64,000 nt of DNA from Pseudomonas sp. TH15 (GCF_016651105.1 NZ_JAEKEL010000001.1:2160001-2224000); one strand, 5' to 3'. Shown: positions 46,913 to 57,307, counted from the first letter of the stretch. The notes: generated by a model not told the origin, from the sequence alone. Numbers and translations: made by a program.

Positions 46913-48209
46913 AACCGAGAAAACCATGCCTGCCAATCACAGCAACATCACGCAGCCCAAGCGCACGGCAGAGCTCGAAGAGCTGCTGATCGACGCCGAG
47001 GCCGATGACGAACAGGTCCAGCAAAGTCACCCGATCCTGCGTCGGCCGTGGCTGTTGTTGCTGGGGCTGATCCTGGTGGCGCTGAACCTGCGCCCGGCGC
47101 TGTCGAGCATGGCGCCGATGCTCAGTGAAGTGTCGAAGACGCTTGGTTTGTCGGCTGCTCAGGCCGGTTTGCTGACCACATTACCGGTACTCTGCCTCGG
47201 CTTGTTCGCACCGCTAGCGCCGATTTTGGCGCGACGTTTTGGTGCCGAGCGAGTGGTGCTCGGGATTCTGCTGGTGCTGGCCGGCGGGATCATCCTGCGC
47301 AGCTCCTTCGGTGAAGTCGGGCTGTTTGCCGGCAGCGTTCTGGCCGGGGCCAGCATCGGTGTGATTGGCGTATTGCTGCCGGGGATCGTCAAGCGCGACT
47401 TCCCGAAACAGGCCGGGACCATGACCGGTGTCTACACCATGGCCCTGTGTCTGGGCGCGGCGATGGCGGCGGGCGCGACCGTGCCGTTGAGCGAACATTT
47501 CGACAAGAGCTGGGCATTGGGCCTGGGGTTTTGGGTGTTGCCGGCGCTGGTCGCGGCGATTTTCTGGTTGCCGCAAGTGGGGCAAAAACATGGCTCGCAC
47601 AACGTTGCCTACCGCGTCCGCGGTCTGCTGCGTGATCCGTTGGCCTGGCAAGTAACGCTTTACATGGGCCTGCAATCGTCGCTGGCCTACATCGTGTTCG
47701 GCTGGTTGCCGTCGATCCTGATTGGGCGTGGACTGACGCCGACTCAGGCCGGTCTGGTGCTGTCGGGTTCGGTGATCATTCAATTGGCCAGCTCCCTCGC
47801 CGCACCGTGGTTGGCAACACGCGGCAAGGACCAGCGACTGGCGATCGTCGTGGTCATGCTGCTGACCCTCGGCGGTTTGTTCGGTTGCCTCTACGCGCCG
47901 ATCGAAGGTCTGTGGGGTTGGGCGATCCTGCTGGGTCTGGGGCAGGGCGGTACGTTCAGCCTCGCACTGACGCTGATCGTGCTGCGTTCGCGCGATGCCC
48001 ACGTGGCCGCCAACCTGTCGAGCATGGCCCAGGGCTTCGGTTACACCCTGGCGTCCATGGGCCCGTTCGCCGTCGGCATCGTGCACGACTGGACCGGCGG
48101 CTGGAACGCGCTGGGCTGGATCTTCGGCATCATCGGTTTGGGCGCGATCATCGCCGGCCTCGGCGCCGGGCGTTCGCTGTACGTGCAGGTGAACAGCGAA
48201 AAAATCTGA
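46902..48209 (+). CDS. MFS transporter, CynX/NimT family
   Basis: A 435-residue transporter with twelve membrane segments. After a hydrophilic N-terminus (about 45 residues) comes the family motif LVALNLRPALSSMAPMLSE at about residues 58-76, as in CynX/YeaN cyanate and nitroimidazole transporters. It may be expressed from the ATG at 46902, which overlaps the regulator gene, or from 46926. A terminator follows. The substrate is unknown. Confidence 0.87.
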   Translation: MNLETEKTMPANHSNITQPKRTAELEELLIDAEADDEQVQQSHPILRRPWLLLLGLILVALNLRPALSSMAPMLSEVSKTLGLSAAQAGLLTTLPVLCLGLFAPLAPILARRFGAERVVLGILLVLAGGIILRSSFGEVGLFAGSVLAGASIGVIGVLLPGIVKRDFPKQAGTMTGVYTMALCLGAAMAAGATVPLSEHFDKSWALGLGFWVLPALVAAIFWLPQVGQKHGSHNVAYRVRGLLRDPLAWQVTLYMGLQSSLAYIVFGWLPSILIGRGLTPTQAGLVLSGSVIIQLASSLAAPWLATRGKDQRLAIVVVMLLTLGGLFGCLYAPIEGLWGWAILLGLGQGGTFSLALTLIVLRSRDAHVAANLSSMAQGFGYTLASMGPFAVGIVHDWTGGWNALGWIFGIIGLGAIIAGLGAGRSLYVQVNSEKI

Positions 48210-48220
48210 CGCCCCTCGCA

Positions 48221-48257
48221 CTATCGGTATTCGGCCCACGAATGCCGATAGTTTTCC
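48221..48257 (+). terminator. Terminator of the GntR-CynX operon
   Basis: ACTATCGGTATTCG pairs with CGAATGCCGATAGT (one G-T pair) and is followed by TTTT. Confidence 0.8.
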
Positions 48258-48323
48258 GCGCATTTGCAGACTATCGTGCAGGCAATCTTTTGTAGTCATT
48301 TCGCAAACCTAGGGAGTCTGCCC

Positions 48324-48794
48324 ATGAGTGATGCCCACAACGCCTTGATCACCCGTTTCTACCAGGCCTTCCAGCGGCTGGATGCCGAGGCCATGGCCGC
48401 CTGCTACACCGATGACGTGGTGTTCAGTGATCCGGCGTTCGGTGAGTTGCGCGGCCAACAGGCCGGCGATATGTGGCGCATGCTCACGACCCGTGCGAAA
48501 GACTTTTCCCTGACCTTCGATAACGTGCGCAGCGACGAACGCACCGGCGGCGCCCATTGGATGGCGACGTACCTGTTCAGCCAGACCGGCAACACCGTGG
48601 TCAACGACATTCAGGCGCGTTTCGTGTTTCGCGACGGCAAGATCTGCGAGCACCATGACAACTTCGATCTGTGGCGCTGGTCGCGCCAGGCATTGGGCAC
48701 CAAAGGCCTGCTGCTGGGCTGGACTCCGCTGGTGCGCAACGCCGTTCGCGCCCAGGCGTTGAAGGGGCTGAAGGCATTCCAGGCCAGTCGCTGA
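48324..48794 (+). CDS. NTF2-like (SnoaL) family protein
   Basis: A 156-residue cone-fold protein ([20 protein letters not shown] start; [43 protein letters not shown] towards the end). The conserved W/D/H positions fit the SnoaL-like polyketide-cyclase or isomerase fold, but the substrate is unknown. GGGAG at 48312-48316 supports the ATG at 48324. It is separate from the upstream operon, beyond its terminator. Confidence 0.82.
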   Translation: MSDAHNALITRFYQAFQRLDAEAMAACYTDDVVFSDPAFGELRGQQAGDMWRMLTTRAKDFSLTFDNVRSDERTGGAHWMATYLFSQTGNTVVNDIQARFVFRDGKICEHHDNFDLWRWSRQALGTKGLLLGWTPLVRNAVRAQALKGLKAFQASR

Positions 48795-48834
48795 TAAGAT
48801 CGCGGCTTGTTTCCTTTCAAGCCTTGATCGCCAC

Positions 48835-49131
48835 GTGAACACCCTCAGCGAAATCCCCGCCGACACCCCGGTGAGCAAACCCTGGTTCGTCTACCTCGTG
48901 CGCGCGGCCAATGGTTCGCTCTACTGCGGGATCAGCGACGATCCGGTGCGCCGTTTTGCCAAGCACCAAAGCGGCAAGGGCGCGCGGTTTTTCCTCTCCA
49001 GCCCGGCCATGGCATTGGTGTACACCGAGCTGTGCCGCGATAAAAGCGATGCTCTGCGCCAGGAACGGCTGATCAAAAAACTGCGCAAGAGCGCCAAGGA
49101 ATGCCTGGTCGCGTCTTATCAATCTGACTGA
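48835..49131 (+). CDS. GIY-YIG nuclease-domain protein
   Basis: A 98-residue protein of the YhbQ/UPF0213 type. The GIY-YIG elements are [18 protein letters not shown] (about residues 17-34), the arginine in DPVRRFAKH, and the glutamate in [11 protein letters not shown]. It starts at GTG 48835. Its role is not established; relatives are single-domain structure-specific nucleases. Confidence 0.88.
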   Translation: MNTLSEIPADTPVSKPWFVYLVRAANGSLYCGISDDPVRRFAKHQSGKGARFFLSSPAMALVYTELCRDKSDALRQERLIKKLRKSAKECLVASYQSD

Positions 49132-49215
49132 TGGGTTCCCATCAGGCAGATCTGTAGGCTGCTAACAAAATGCACGCTAAGCTGCTGGTTCACTTTCTGA
49201 GCGGCGGAGCCGAGC

Positions 49216-50151
49216 ATGTCCGAGTTGATTCTCCATCACTACCCGACGTCCCCCTTCGCCGAAAAGGCCTGCCTGCTGCTGGGCTTCAAAGGGCTGTCGT
49301 GGCGCTCGGTGAAGATCTCGCCGGTGATGCCAAAACCCGAGCTGACGGCGCTGACCGGTGGCTACCGCAAGACGCCGGTGTTGCAGATCGGTGCCGATAT
49401 TTATTGCGACACCGCATTGATCGCCCGGCGTCTGGAGCAGGAAAAAGCCTTGCCGGCGTTTTTCCCGGAAGGTCAGGAAATGATCGCCGCGAGCTTCGCT
49501 ACTTGGGTAGATTCGGTGGTGTTCCAGCATGCGGTGAGCCTGGTGTTCCAGCCGGAATCGGTGGCAGTGCGCTTCGGCAAATTGCCGCCGGAAGCGATCA
49601 AGGCCTTCCTGGCTGATCGTGCCGGGTTGTTCAGCGGTGGCAGCGCGACGACGCTGTCGGCTGAACAGGCTCGGCACCAGTGGCCGACAATCATGGGACG
49701 CCTGGAATTACAGCTTCAGCGCGAGCAGGGCGATTTCCTGTTCGGCGAGCCGTCGATTGCTGACTTTTCCCTGGCCCATTGCTTGTGGTTCCTCAAGGCA
49801 ACACCCGTCACTTCGCCGTTGGTTGACGCCTATCCGGCGGTGTCGGCGTGGTTCGGTCGGGTGATGGGGTTTGGTCATGGGGCGTTTAGCGAGATGACGG
49901 CTGAGGAGGCGCTGGAAGTGTCGCGCAATGCCACGCCCGCTGCGTTGCCGGATGAAGCGTTCGACGAGCCTAACGGCTTTGAGGCGGGCCAGCAGGTGGT
50001 GATTGCGGCTACTGACTACGGCGTTGACCCGGTGGCTGGTGAATTGCTGTTTGCGGGGCGTGAGGAATTGATTTTGCGCCGTGAAGACGAACGTGCGGGT
50101 GTGGTGCATGTGCACTTTCCGCGGTTCGGATTTCGGATCGAAAAACACTGA
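49216..50151 (+). CDS. Glutathione S-transferase family protein with C-terminal extension
   Basis: A 311-residue protein: GST N-terminal thioredoxin-like domain (residues about 1-78, HHYPTSPFAEKACLLLG; S12 is in the usual catalytic position), alpha-helical GST C-domain (about 90-215), and an extra beta-rich part (about 240-311, VVIAATDYGVDPVAGELLFA) not found in ordinary GSTs. The substrate is unknown. It stands alone and a REP follows. Confidence 0.85.
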   Translation: MSELILHHYPTSPFAEKACLLLGFKGLSWRSVKISPVMPKPELTALTGGYRKTPVLQIGADIYCDTALIARRLEQEKALPAFFPEGQEMIAASFATWVDSVVFQHAVSLVFQPESVAVRFGKLPPEAIKAFLADRAGLFSGGSATTLSAEQARHQWPTIMGRLELQLQREQGDFLFGEPSIADFSLAHCLWFLKATPVTSPLVDAYPAVSAWFGRVMGFGHGAFSEMTAEEALEVSRNATPAALPDEAFDEPNGFEAGQQVVIAATDYGVDPVAGELLFAGREELILRREDERAGVVHVHFPRFGFRIEKH

Positions 50152-50156
50152 ACCCT

Positions 50157-50228
50157 GTAGGAGCGAGGCTTGCCCGCGAAGGCGTCATCACTGGCGCTCA
50201 AAGCTTCGCGGGCAAGCCTCGCTTCTAC
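50157..50228. repeat. REP palindrome after the GST gene
   Basis: Arms at 50157-50181 and 50204-50228 (core GAGGCTTGCCCGCGAAG) with one mismatch. Confidence 0.88.
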
Positions 50229-50250
50229 GGGTTTTGTGTGAGGCATTGAT

Positions 50251-50601
50251 TTACTTCAGGGCGGCGAGGATTTCATCCGGGTCATACCCGCGAATCAATG
50301 TGCCGTTGACGTCGATCAACGGTATCCCACGCCCACCCAGCGCTTCATAGGCCTTGCGCGCCTCGGCGTCCTTCTCGATATCGAATTCCTTGTACGGAAT
50401 GCCTTTCTGATCGAGAAAGCGCTTGGTCAGCTTGCAGTAGCCACACCAGTCGGTGGCGTAGAGCACGACGTTGGCCTTGGCCTGCGTTTGCTCGGACACC
50501 ACTTGCGCCGGGTGGATGTACCGCTCGATCTTGCCCCAGTTCTGGTAAACCACGACCACCAGCAAGATCAGCAGGAATTTCTTCAGGATGCCGTTCAGCA
50601 T
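50251..50601 (-). CDS. Membrane-anchored glutaredoxin-like protein
   Basis: A 116-residue protein with one N-terminal membrane helix (about residues 4-20) and a glutaredoxin domain (about 42-116) with the redox motif C53-G-Y-C56 and the cis-proline in GRGIPLIDV. Since the helix is uncleaved, the domain is probably at the inner membrane; topology is uncertain. Its start touches the yejK stop (TGATG), so it is translationally coupled to yejK. Confidence 0.88.
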   Translation of the reverse strand: MLNGILKKFLLILLVVVVYQNWGKIERYIHPAQVVSEQTQAKANVVLYATDWCGYCKLTKRFLDQKGIPYKEFDIEKDAEARKAYEALGGRGIPLIDVNGTLIRGYDPDEILAALK

Positions 50602-51605
50602 CAGTTGCGCCGCTTGAGCTGGTCAGTCAGTTGGGTCGGCAAGCCCTTGATGATCAGCGTGCCGGCTTCTTCGTCGTATTCGATCTTCGAGCCCAGCAGG
50701 TGCGCTTCAAAGCTGATGGACAGCCCTTCAGCGCGCCCGGTGAAGCGGCGGAACTGGTTCAGGGTGCGCTTATCCGCCGGAATCTCCGGGGACAGGCCGT
50801 AATCCTTGTTGCGGATGTGATCGTAGAAGGCTTTCGGGCGTTCTTCGTCGATCAGCTCCGAGAGTTCTTCCAGGCCCATCGGCTCGCCGAGTTTGGCTTG
50901 GCTGCTGGCGTAATCAACCAGGGTTTTGGTTTTCTCGCGGGCGGACTCTTCCGGCAAGTCTTCGCTTTCGACGAAGTCACTGAAGGCTTTGAGCAAGGTG
51001 CGGGTTTCGCCGGGGCCGTCGACGCCTTCCTGGCAGCCGATGAAGTCGCGGAAATACTCCGAAACCTTTTTGCCGTTCTTACCTTTGATAAACGAAATGT
51101 ACTGCTTGGATTGCTTGTTGTTCTGCCACTCGGAAATGTTGATCCGCGCCGCCAGGTGCAACTGGCCCAGATCAAGGTGGCGGGACGCGGTGACGTCCAG
51201 CGCTTCGGTCACGGCAACGCCTTCGCTATGGTGCAACAGGGCGATGGCCAGGTAATCGGTCATGCCTTGCTGGTAGTGCGCAAACAGCACGTGGCCGCCC
51301 ACCGACAGGTTCGACTCCTCCATCAGCTTTTGCAGGTGTTCCACCGCCACCCGGCTGAACGCCGTGAAATCCTTGCCGCCGTCGAGGTATTCCTTCAGCC
51401 AGCCGCTGAACGGATGCGCCCCGGACTCGGCATGGAAGAAACCCCAGGCCTTGCCTTGTTTGGCGTTGTAGCTCTCGTTGAGGTCGGCGAGCATGTTCTC
51501 GATGGCGGTGGACTCTGCAAGTTCCGAGTCGCGAGCGTGAAGAACTGCAGGTGTGCCGTCGGGTTTTTTGTCGATCAGGTGGACGATGCAATGACGGATC
51601 GGCAT
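50601..51605 (-). CDS. yejK: Nucleoid-associated protein YejK (NdpA)
   Basis: A 334-residue protein of the NdpA/37-kDa nucleoid-associated family, which copurifies with folded chromosomes. Family stretches: [14 protein letters not shown] at the start, [15 protein letters not shown] in the middle (about 151-165), [20 protein letters not shown] (about 175-194). The start at 51605 is chosen from the conserved N-terminus; the in-frame extension upstream runs into a repeat. It forms a pair with the glutaredoxin gene. Confidence 0.92.
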   Translation of the reverse strand: MPIRHCIVHLIDKKPDGTPAVLHARDSELAESTAIENMLADLNESYNAKQGKAWGFFHAESGAHPFSGWLKEYLDGGKDFTAFSRVAVEHLQKLMEESNLSVGGHVLFAHYQQGMTDYLAIALLHHSEGVAVTEALDVTASRHLDLGQLHLAARINISEWQNNKQSKQYISFIKGKNGKKVSEYFRDFIGCQEGVDGPGETRTLLKAFSDFVESEDLPEESAREKTKTLVDYASSQAKLGEPMGLEELSELIDEERPKAFYDHIRNKDYGLSPEIPADKRTLNQFRRFTGRAEGLSISFEAHLLGSKIEYDEEAGTLIIKGLPTQLTDQLKRRN

Positions 51606-52091
51606 GGGCTTCTCGGCTGATTGAAGAGAGGAGGGCGTGCTCCCCCAAAAAGTGCCAAGTGTACCGCAAACAGGCCAGCACGCCCCCTTTGTAGGAGCTG
51701 CCGAAGGCTGCGATCTTTTGATCTTGTTTTTTAAAATCAAAGTCCAAAGATCGCAGCCTTCGGCAGCTCCTACAGGGGCGGGAAGGCAAAATCGCCGGTG
51801 CGCGATGGCCCTTATGCAGTTTTTTACCGGTTTAGAGCAATAAAGCTGACCAAATGGGTAGCAAGAGGCGGATATTTCCCCGTCTCTGTGCTAGTTTTGC
51901 CCCGTCTTACGCGAAGTCACTGCGTTAAGCGTGCATTCAGCATTTGTCAGGTCGAACCAAACCCTGATTTCGGTATCTATAACCCCGACTCGTCGCGGTT
52001 ATGGCCGAGGGTGCCAGATCCAGAAGATCGGGCTCGATGGCTGACACTGCACTCTGCAATCCATATGAATTTGATAGGGAAGGAACACTAC
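51606..52091. other. Divergent region yejK / hupN with repeat
   Basis: A 486-nt gap holding the palindrome at 51691-51773. The 315 nt before hupN form a long, moderately AT-rich leader without a certain promoter; TATCTATAAC near 51974 is a possible -10. Confidence 0.5.
51691..51773. repeat. GGCTGCGATC-type palindrome
   Basis: Perfect 28-bp arms at 51691-51718 and 51746-51773 (starting GTAGGAGCTGCCGAAGGC). Same family as 26525-26624. Confidence 0.92.
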
Positions 52092-52373
52092 ATGGCTCTT
52101 ACTAAAGACCAACTGATCGCCGACATCGCTGAAGCTATCGACGCGCCAAAAACCACCGCGCGTAACGCTCTGGACCAACTGGGCCAAATCGTTGCCGATC
52201 AGCTGGAAAACGGCGGCGAAATCACTCTGCCGGGTATCGGCAAACTGAAAGTGACCGAGCGTCCTGCCCGCACTGGCCGTAACCCTTCGACTGGCGCTGC
52301 CATCGAAATCGCTGCCAAGAAAGTTATCAAGCTGGTTGTGGCCAAAGGCCTGACCGACGCTGTTAACAAGTAA
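52092..52373 (+). CDS. hupN: HU-family DNA-binding protein (HupN-like)
   Basis: A 93-residue histone-like protein (MALTKDQLIADIAEAID...). The DNA-intercalating arm with the conserved RTGRNPSTG is at residues about 59-67. Pseudomonas species have several HU paralogues; this N-terminal sequence matches the HupN type rather than HupB. AAGGAAC precedes the ATG. A strong terminator follows, so it is monocistronic. Confidence 0.92.
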   Translation: MALTKDQLIADIAEAIDAPKTTARNALDQLGQIVADQLENGGEITLPGIGKLKVTERPARTGRNPSTGAAIEIAAKKVIKLVVAKGLTDAVNK

Positions 52374-52382
52374 GACGCAGTA

Positions 52383-52424
52383 AAAAAAGCCGTGCACCGG
52401 AGTGATCCGGGCACGGCTTTTTTG
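52383..52424 (+). terminator. Terminator of hupN
   Basis: AAAAAAGCCGTGC and GCACGGCTTTTTT make a long stem followed by T residues. Confidence 0.92.
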
Positions 52425-52462
52425 TGTCTGCGATTCGGCCCTTAAAACACCTCGAAACCAAT

Positions 52463-52550
52463 GTGGGAGCGGGCTTGCTCGCGAAGGGGCCTTAACATTC
52501 AGCATCAATGTTGAATGTTAGACCGTATTCGCGAGCAAGCCCGCTCCCAC
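52463..52550. repeat. REP palindrome after hupN
   Basis: Perfect 23-bp arms at 52463-52485 and 52528-52550 with an inner TAACATTCA/TGAATGTTA stem. Same core as the copy inside algK. Confidence 0.93.
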
Positions 52551-52573
52551 AGTTGATCTGCGTCGCTAGTGAC

Positions 52574-53530
52574 TCAGCCCTTGCGAACCCAGCGCTCGCG
52601 CCAGACTTGCTGCTCGGATTTGGTCTGGAAGGTCCAGGCAACGAAGCGACTTTGCTTCTGCCCTTGGGACATTTCCACGACCTGGCTTTCCAGGACGCCG
52701 GCCTTTTTCAGCGCGGTCTGGATCGCTGGCAGGTTCGAGGCTTTCGACACCAGCGTGCTGAACCACAGCACTTTGTGTTGGAAGCTCGCGCTTTCGGCGA
52801 TCAGTTGGGTCACAAAGCGTGCTTCGCCACCTTCACACCACAATTCGGCGGATTGACCGCCAAAGTTCAGCACCGGCAGTTTGCGTTTCGGGTCGGCACG
52901 GCCCAGGGCGCGCCATTTACGCTCGCTGCCCTTGGTGGCCTCGTCCATCGACGCGTGGAACGGCGGGTTGCACATGGTCAGGTCGAAGCGTTCGCCGGGC
53001 TCGAGCAGGCCCAGCAGAATGTGCTTGGGATTGCTTTGCAGGCGCAGCTGGATGGCTTTGTTCAGCCCGTTGGACTGGACGATGGCTTTGGCGGCGGCTA
53101 CGGCCGTAGGGTCAATTTCCGAACCGAGGAAGTGCCAGCGGTAGTCGCTGTAGCCGATCAGCGGATAAACGCAGTTGGCGCCCATGCCGATATCGAGCAC
53201 TTTGACCGGAGCGCCACGCGGGATCTCGCCGTCGTTGACGCTGGCCAGCAGGTCGGCCAGGAAGTGCACGTAGTCGGCACGCCCCGGAACCGGTGGGCAT
53301 AGGTAGTCAGCCGGGATGTCCCAGTGGGCCACGCCGTAGAACGACTTGAGCAGCGCCCGGTTGAACACCCGCACCGCGTCAGGGCTGGCGAAGTCGATGC
53401 TTTCCTTGCCATACGGGTTGAGGATCACGAACTTCGCCAGTTCCGGCGTGCTCTTGATCAGCTCCGGGAAGTCGTAACGACCCTGGTGACGGTTGCGCGG
53501 GTGCAGGCTGGCCTTCGGACGTGGTTCCAC
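52574..53530 (-). CDS. rlmF: 23S rRNA (adenine-1618-N6)-methyltransferase RlmF, 5' end damaged
   Basis: A SAM-dependent methyltransferase that modifies A1618 of 23S r[19 protein letters not shown] opens the conserved region, [16 protein letters not shown] (about residues 109-124) is the SAM site, and CNPPFH (about 186-191) is the NPPF catalytic motif. The frame as read can begin at GTG 53530 without a ribosome site. In the same frame the sequence stays open upstream with a typical basic tail ([17 protein letters not shown]), but the natural-looking ATG at 53595 is one base out of frame across a run of five G (53584-53588). See findings. The core enzyme is intact. Confidence 0.85.
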   Translation of the reverse strand: MEPRPKASLHPRNRHQGRYDFPELIKSTPELAKFVILNPYGKESIDFASPDAVRVFNRALLKSFYGVAHWDIPADYLCPPVPGRADYVHFLADLLASVNDGEIPRGAPVKVLDIGMGANCVYPLIGYSDYRWHFLGSEIDPTAVAAAKAIVQSNGLNKAIQLRLQSNPKHILLGLLEPGERFDLTMCNPPFHASMDEATKGSERKWRALGRADPKRKLPVLNFGGQSAELWCEGGEARFVTQLIAESASFQHKVLWFSTLVSKASNLPAIQTALKKAGVLESQVVEMSQGQKQSRFVAWTFQTKSEQQVWRERWVRKG

Positions 53531-53666
53531 GGCGTTGGCCGGGGTGGCGGAGTCAGGCTTCTTGCGCGCAGGTTTGGGTGTGCGGGGGCGTTCATGGGCG
53601 TGGTCGATTCGGGTATGGCTGAAAGTGGCGGGTATTGTCCCACATCTAAGGGCAACGCCGTTGAAA

Positions 53667-53758
53667 CTGTGGGAGCGAGCCTGCTCGCGAAGACGGATTG
53701 TCAGTCAAAAAATTAGCTGACTGATCCACCGCTTTCGCGAGCAGGCTCGCTCCCACAG
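53667..53758. repeat. REP palindrome between rlmF and valS
   Basis: Perfect 25-bp arms at 53667-53691 and 53734-53758 (core GAGCGAGCCTGCTCGCGAA). Confidence 0.93.
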
Positions 53759-53827
53759 GGGATTTGCGGTGATCTGGAATAAAAAAGGGAGGCCACAGGG
53801 CCTCCCTCCTTCATTGCGATTTAGCAG

Positions 53828-56674
53828 TTACAAACTGGCAATCCGCGCATGTTGCTCCGCCAACTTGCCCAAAGCCTGTTCAGCTTCGGCCAATTTGGCG
53901 CGTTCCTTGTCGATGACTTCAGCCGGGGCCTTGTCAACGAAACCAGCGTTGGACAGTTTGCCGCCCACGCGCTGGACTTCGCCCTGCAAACGCAGGATTT
54001 CCTTGTCCAGACGCGCCAGTTCGGCGTCCTTGTCGATCAGGCCGGCCATCGGCACCAGCACTTCCATCTCGCCAACCAGAGCGGTAGCGGACAGCGGTGC
54101 TTCTTCGCCAGCAGCCAACACCGTGATCGACTCCAGACGCGCCAGCTTCTTCAGCAGCGCTTCGTTCTCGGTGAGACGACGCTGGTCTTCGGCACTGACG
54201 TTTTTCAGAAACAGGTTCAGCGGCTTGCCTGGACCGATGTTCATCTCGGCGCGAATGTTGCGCGTGCCGAGCATCAGCGTCTTCAGCCACTCGATGTCAT
54301 CTTCGGCGCCCTGATCGATGCGTGCTTCGTTGGCCACAGGCCAAGGTTGCAGCATGATCGTCTTGCCTTCGATACCGGCCAGCGGCGCGATGCGCTGCCA
54401 GATTTCTTCGGTGATGAATGGCATGAACGGGTGCGCCAGACGCAATGCGACTTCCAGCACACGAACCAGGGTGCGGCGGGTGCCGCGCTGGCGTTCAACC
54501 GGGGCGTTTTCGTCCCACAGCACAGGCTTGGAGAGTTCCAGGTACCAGTCGCAATACTGGTTCCAGATGAACTCGTACAAGGCTTGTGCCGCCAGGTCGA
54601 AGCGGAACTGGTCGAGTTGACGGGTCACTTCGGCTTCGGTGCGTTGCAGCTGCGAGATGATCCAGCGATCCGCCAGGGACAGTTCGTAGGCTTCGCCGTT
54701 CTGGCCGCAGTCTTCGCCCTTGTCCAGAACATAACGCGCAGCGTTCCAGATCTTGTTGCAGAAGTTGCGATAGCCTTCGACGCGGCCCATGTCGAACTTG
54801 ATGTCACGACCGGTGGACGCCAGCGAGCAGAAAGTGAAGCGCAGAGCGTCGGTGCCGTAGCTGGCGATGCCGTCGGCGAACTCGTCGCGGGTCTGCTTCT
54901 CGATCTTCTTCGCCAGTTTCGGCTGCATCAGGCCGTTGATGCGTTTGTGCACCAGGTCTTCCAGCTCAATACCGTCGATGATGTCCAGCGGGTCCAGGAC
55001 GTTGCCCTTGGACTTGGACATCTTCTGGCCCAGGCCATCGCGTACCAGACCGTGAACATAAACGGTCTTGAACGGAACCTGCGGCGTGCCGTCTTCGTTC
55101 TTCACCAAGTGCATGGTCATCATGATCATCCGGGCAACCCAGAAGAAAATGATGTCGAAACCGGTCACCAGCACGTCGGTGGAGTGGAATTTCTTCAGGA
55201 ACTCGGTTTGCTCAGGCCAGCCGAGCGTGGAGAAGGTCCACAGGCCCGAACTGAACCAGGTGTCGAGAACGTCGTTGTCCTGCTGCAACGCAACGTCCGG
55301 GCCGAGGTTGTGCTTGGCACGTACTTCGGCTTCGTCGCGACCGACGTAGACCTTGCCCGACTCGTCGTACCAGGCCGGAATCCGGTGGCCCCACCACAGC
55401 TGACGACTGATGCACCAATCCTGGATGTCGCGCATCCACGAGAAGTACATGTTTTCGTATTGCTTTGGCACGAACTGGATGCGGCCGTCTTCAACGGCAG
55501 CAATCGCAGGCTCGGCCAATGGCTTGGTCGACACGTACCACTGGTCGGTCAGCCACGGCTCGATGATGGTGCCGGAGCGATCGCCTTTCGGCACTTTCAG
55601 GTTGTGATCGTCGACGCTGACCAGCAGGCCGGCCGCATCGAACGCAGCAACGATCTGCTTGCGCGCTTCGAAGCGGTCGAGGCCAGCGTATTCTGCCGGG
55701 ATCTTGCCGTCGATGCTTTCGTTCAGCGTGCCGTCGAGGTTAAACACTTGACAGGCCGGCAGGACGGCGGCGTTCTTGTCGAAGATGTTCAGCAGCGGCA
55801 GGTTGTGGCGCTTGCCGACTTCATAGTCATTGAAGTCGTGGGCCGGGGTGATTTTCACGCAGCCGGTGCCGAATTCAGGGTCGCAGTAATCGTCGGCGAT
55901 GATCGGGATGCGGCGGCCAACCAGTGGCAGCTCGACAAACTTGCCGATCAGGGCTTTATAGCGCTCATCGTTCGGGTTAACCGCGACGGCGGAGTCGCCG
56001 AGCATGGTTTCCGGGCGAGTGGTCGCGACGATCAGGTAATCGTTGCCTTCAGCAGTCTTGGCGCCGTCGGCCAGCGGGTACTTCAGGTTCCACAGGAAAC
56101 CTTTCTCGTCGTGGTTTTCCACTTCGAGGTCGGAAATCGCCGTGTGCAACTTAGTGTCCCAGTTGACCAGGCGCTTGCCGCGGTAGATCAGGCCGTCTTC
56201 ATGCAGGCGCACGAAGGCTTCTTTAACGGATTCCGAGAGGCCGTCATCCATGGTGAAGCGCTCACGGCTCCAGTCTACGGACGAGCCAAGGCGACGGATC
56301 TGACGGCTGATGTTGCCGCCGGATTCATCTTTCCATTCCCAGATTTTCTCAAGAAATTTCTCGCGGCCCAGGTCGTGGCGGCTCTGGCCTTTGGCTTCGA
56401 GCTGACGCTCCACCAGCATTTGCGTGGCGATACCGGCGTGGTCGGTGCCCGGCTGCCACAGGGTGTTGCGACCCTGCATGCGGCGGAAACGGATCAGGGC
56501 ATCCATGATCGCGTTGTTGAAGCCGTGACCCATGTGCAGGCTGCCGGTGACGTTCGGCGGCGGGATCATGATGGTGTAGGACTCGCCCGCGCCTTGCGGG
56601 GCGAAGTAATTCTCGGACTCCCAGGTGTTGTACCAGGAAGTTTCAATGGCGTGCGGCTGGTAGGTCTTATCCAT
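53828..56674 (-). CDS. valS: Valyl-tRNA synthetase
   Basis: A 948-residue class I synthetase that charges tRNA-Val. [14 protein letters not shown] at about residues 38-51 is the HIGH motif, the editing CP1 domain (about 190-390) removes Thr-tRNA-Val, [11 protein letters not shown] at about 552-562 is the KMSKS loop, and a C-terminal coiled coil (about 885-945) contacts tRNA. It is the last gene of the pepA-holC-hypothetical-valS series on the minus strand, though a 240-nt gap with a repeat suggests its own promoter. Confidence 0.98.
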   Translation of the reverse strand: MDKTYQPHAIETSWYNTWESENYFAPQGAGESYTIMIPPPNVTGSLHMGHGFNNAIMDALIRFRRMQGRNTLWQPGTDHAGIATQMLVERQLEAKGQSRHDLGREKFLEKIWEWKDESGGNISRQIRRLGSSVDWSRERFTMDDGLSESVKEAFVRLHEDGLIYRGKRLVNWDTKLHTAISDLEVENHDEKGFLWNLKYPLADGAKTAEGNDYLIVATTRPETMLGDSAVAVNPNDERYKALIGKFVELPLVGRRIPIIADDYCDPEFGTGCVKITPAHDFNDYEVGKRHNLPLLNIFDKNAAVLPACQVFNLDGTLNESIDGKIPAEYAGLDRFEARKQIVAAFDAAGLLVSVDDHNLKVPKGDRSGTIIEPWLTDQWYVSTKPLAEPAIAAVEDGRIQFVPKQYENMYFSWMRDIQDWCISRQLWWGHRIPAWYDESGKVYVGRDEAEVRAKHNLGPDVALQQDNDVLDTWFSSGLWTFSTLGWPEQTEFLKKFHSTDVLVTGFDIIFFWVARMIMMTMHLVKNEDGTPQVPFKTVYVHGLVRDGLGQKMSKSKGNVLDPLDIIDGIELEDLVHKRINGLMQPKLAKKIEKQTRDEFADGIASYGTDALRFTFCSLASTGRDIKFDMGRVEGYRNFCNKIWNAARYVLDKGEDCGQNGEAYELSLADRWIISQLQRTEAEVTRQLDQFRFDLAAQALYEFIWNQYCDWYLELSKPVLWDENAPVERQRGTRRTLVRVLEVALRLAHPFMPFITEEIWQRIAPLAGIEGKTIMLQPWPVANEARIDQGAEDDIEWLKTLMLGTRNIRAEMNIGPGKPLNLFLKNVSAEDQRRLTENEALLKKLARLESITVLAAGEEAPLSATALVGEMEVLVPMAGLIDKDAELARLDKEILRLQGEVQRVGGKLSNAGFVDKAPAEVIDKERAKLAEAEQALGKLAEQHARIASL

Positions 56675-56780
56675 GCGCGGCGGGACCCTATTGGCATTTA
56701 TTCAGGAAAAGCCGACGAGTATAGCGGGGCATGGGGCGCAGGGCGAGCGGGGCAGGGACTCTAATGTCAGGGTGAGCCTT

Positions 56781-56900
56781 TGTGGCGAGGGGATTCATCC
56801 CCGTTGGGCCGCGCAGCGGCCCCAAGATTTCAATCACGCTGCGCAATTACAGGATTGACGACTGCTGCGCAGCCGAACGGGGATAAATCCCCTCGCCACA
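56781..56900. repeat. GTGGCGAGGGGAT-type palindromic repeat
   Basis: TGTGGCGAGGGGATTCATCC (from 56781) faces GGATAAATCCCCTCGCCACA (56881-56900) with an internal GCGCAGC/GCTGCGC stem. It is a fourth repeat family in the window, upstream of valS. Confidence 0.85.
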
Positions 56901-56915
56901 GGGGATCCAGCCGGG

Positions 56916-57299
56916 TTATTCGTATTGGCTGAGCAGGCGTTCCAGGCGCGCATCCAGCCGACGTTTGATCTCGGTTTCAATATGCGGAGCGAAGTCGTCG
57001 ATCACGTCTTGCATGATCAATTGCGCGGCGGCGCGCAGTTCGCTGTCCAGGTGCAGCAGGGCGTCGGGGCCTTTGCTGGCGGCCGCTGCCGGTTGGGCGG
57101 CAGGGGCGGGAGGCGGTTCGACGGCTTGCGGCGCGGCGCTAACGTTATCGAACAACATCGGAATCTGTTCCTGATCACCGTCATGGACCGTGTCGGTCAG
57201 CAACGGCGGTTGCAGGTTGTCATCACCGAGCAGTTGGCGGATCGACTCAAGGTCATCCAGCAGGTGCGCGGACTTTTGCTGCGGTTTTGGAGTGTCCAT
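56916..57299 (-). CDS. Hypothetical protein between holC and valS
   Basis: A 127-residue acidic protein. A proline/alanine-rich linker (about residues 58-78) joins an N-terminal stretch with LLDDLESIRQLLGD to a C-terminal helical domain (VIDDFAPHIETEIKRRLDARLERLL). It is 8 nt after holC, the same place as an uncharacterised gene in P. aeruginosa. Function unknown; its position suggests only co-expression with the polymerase chi subunit. Confidence 0.78.
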   Translation of the reverse strand: MDTPKPQQKSAHLLDDLESIRQLLGDDNLQPPLLTDTVHDGDQEQIPMLFDNVSAAPQAVEPPPAPAAQPAAAASKGPDALLHLDSELRAAAQLIMQDVIDDFAPHIETEIKRRLDARLERLLSQYE

Positions 57300-57307
57300 C
57301 GGAATGC

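Noticed and set aside
53849..56764. 971-codon plus-strand frame opposite valS
   Set aside because: Exact antisense of valS with low-complexity composition; a codon-bias shadow.
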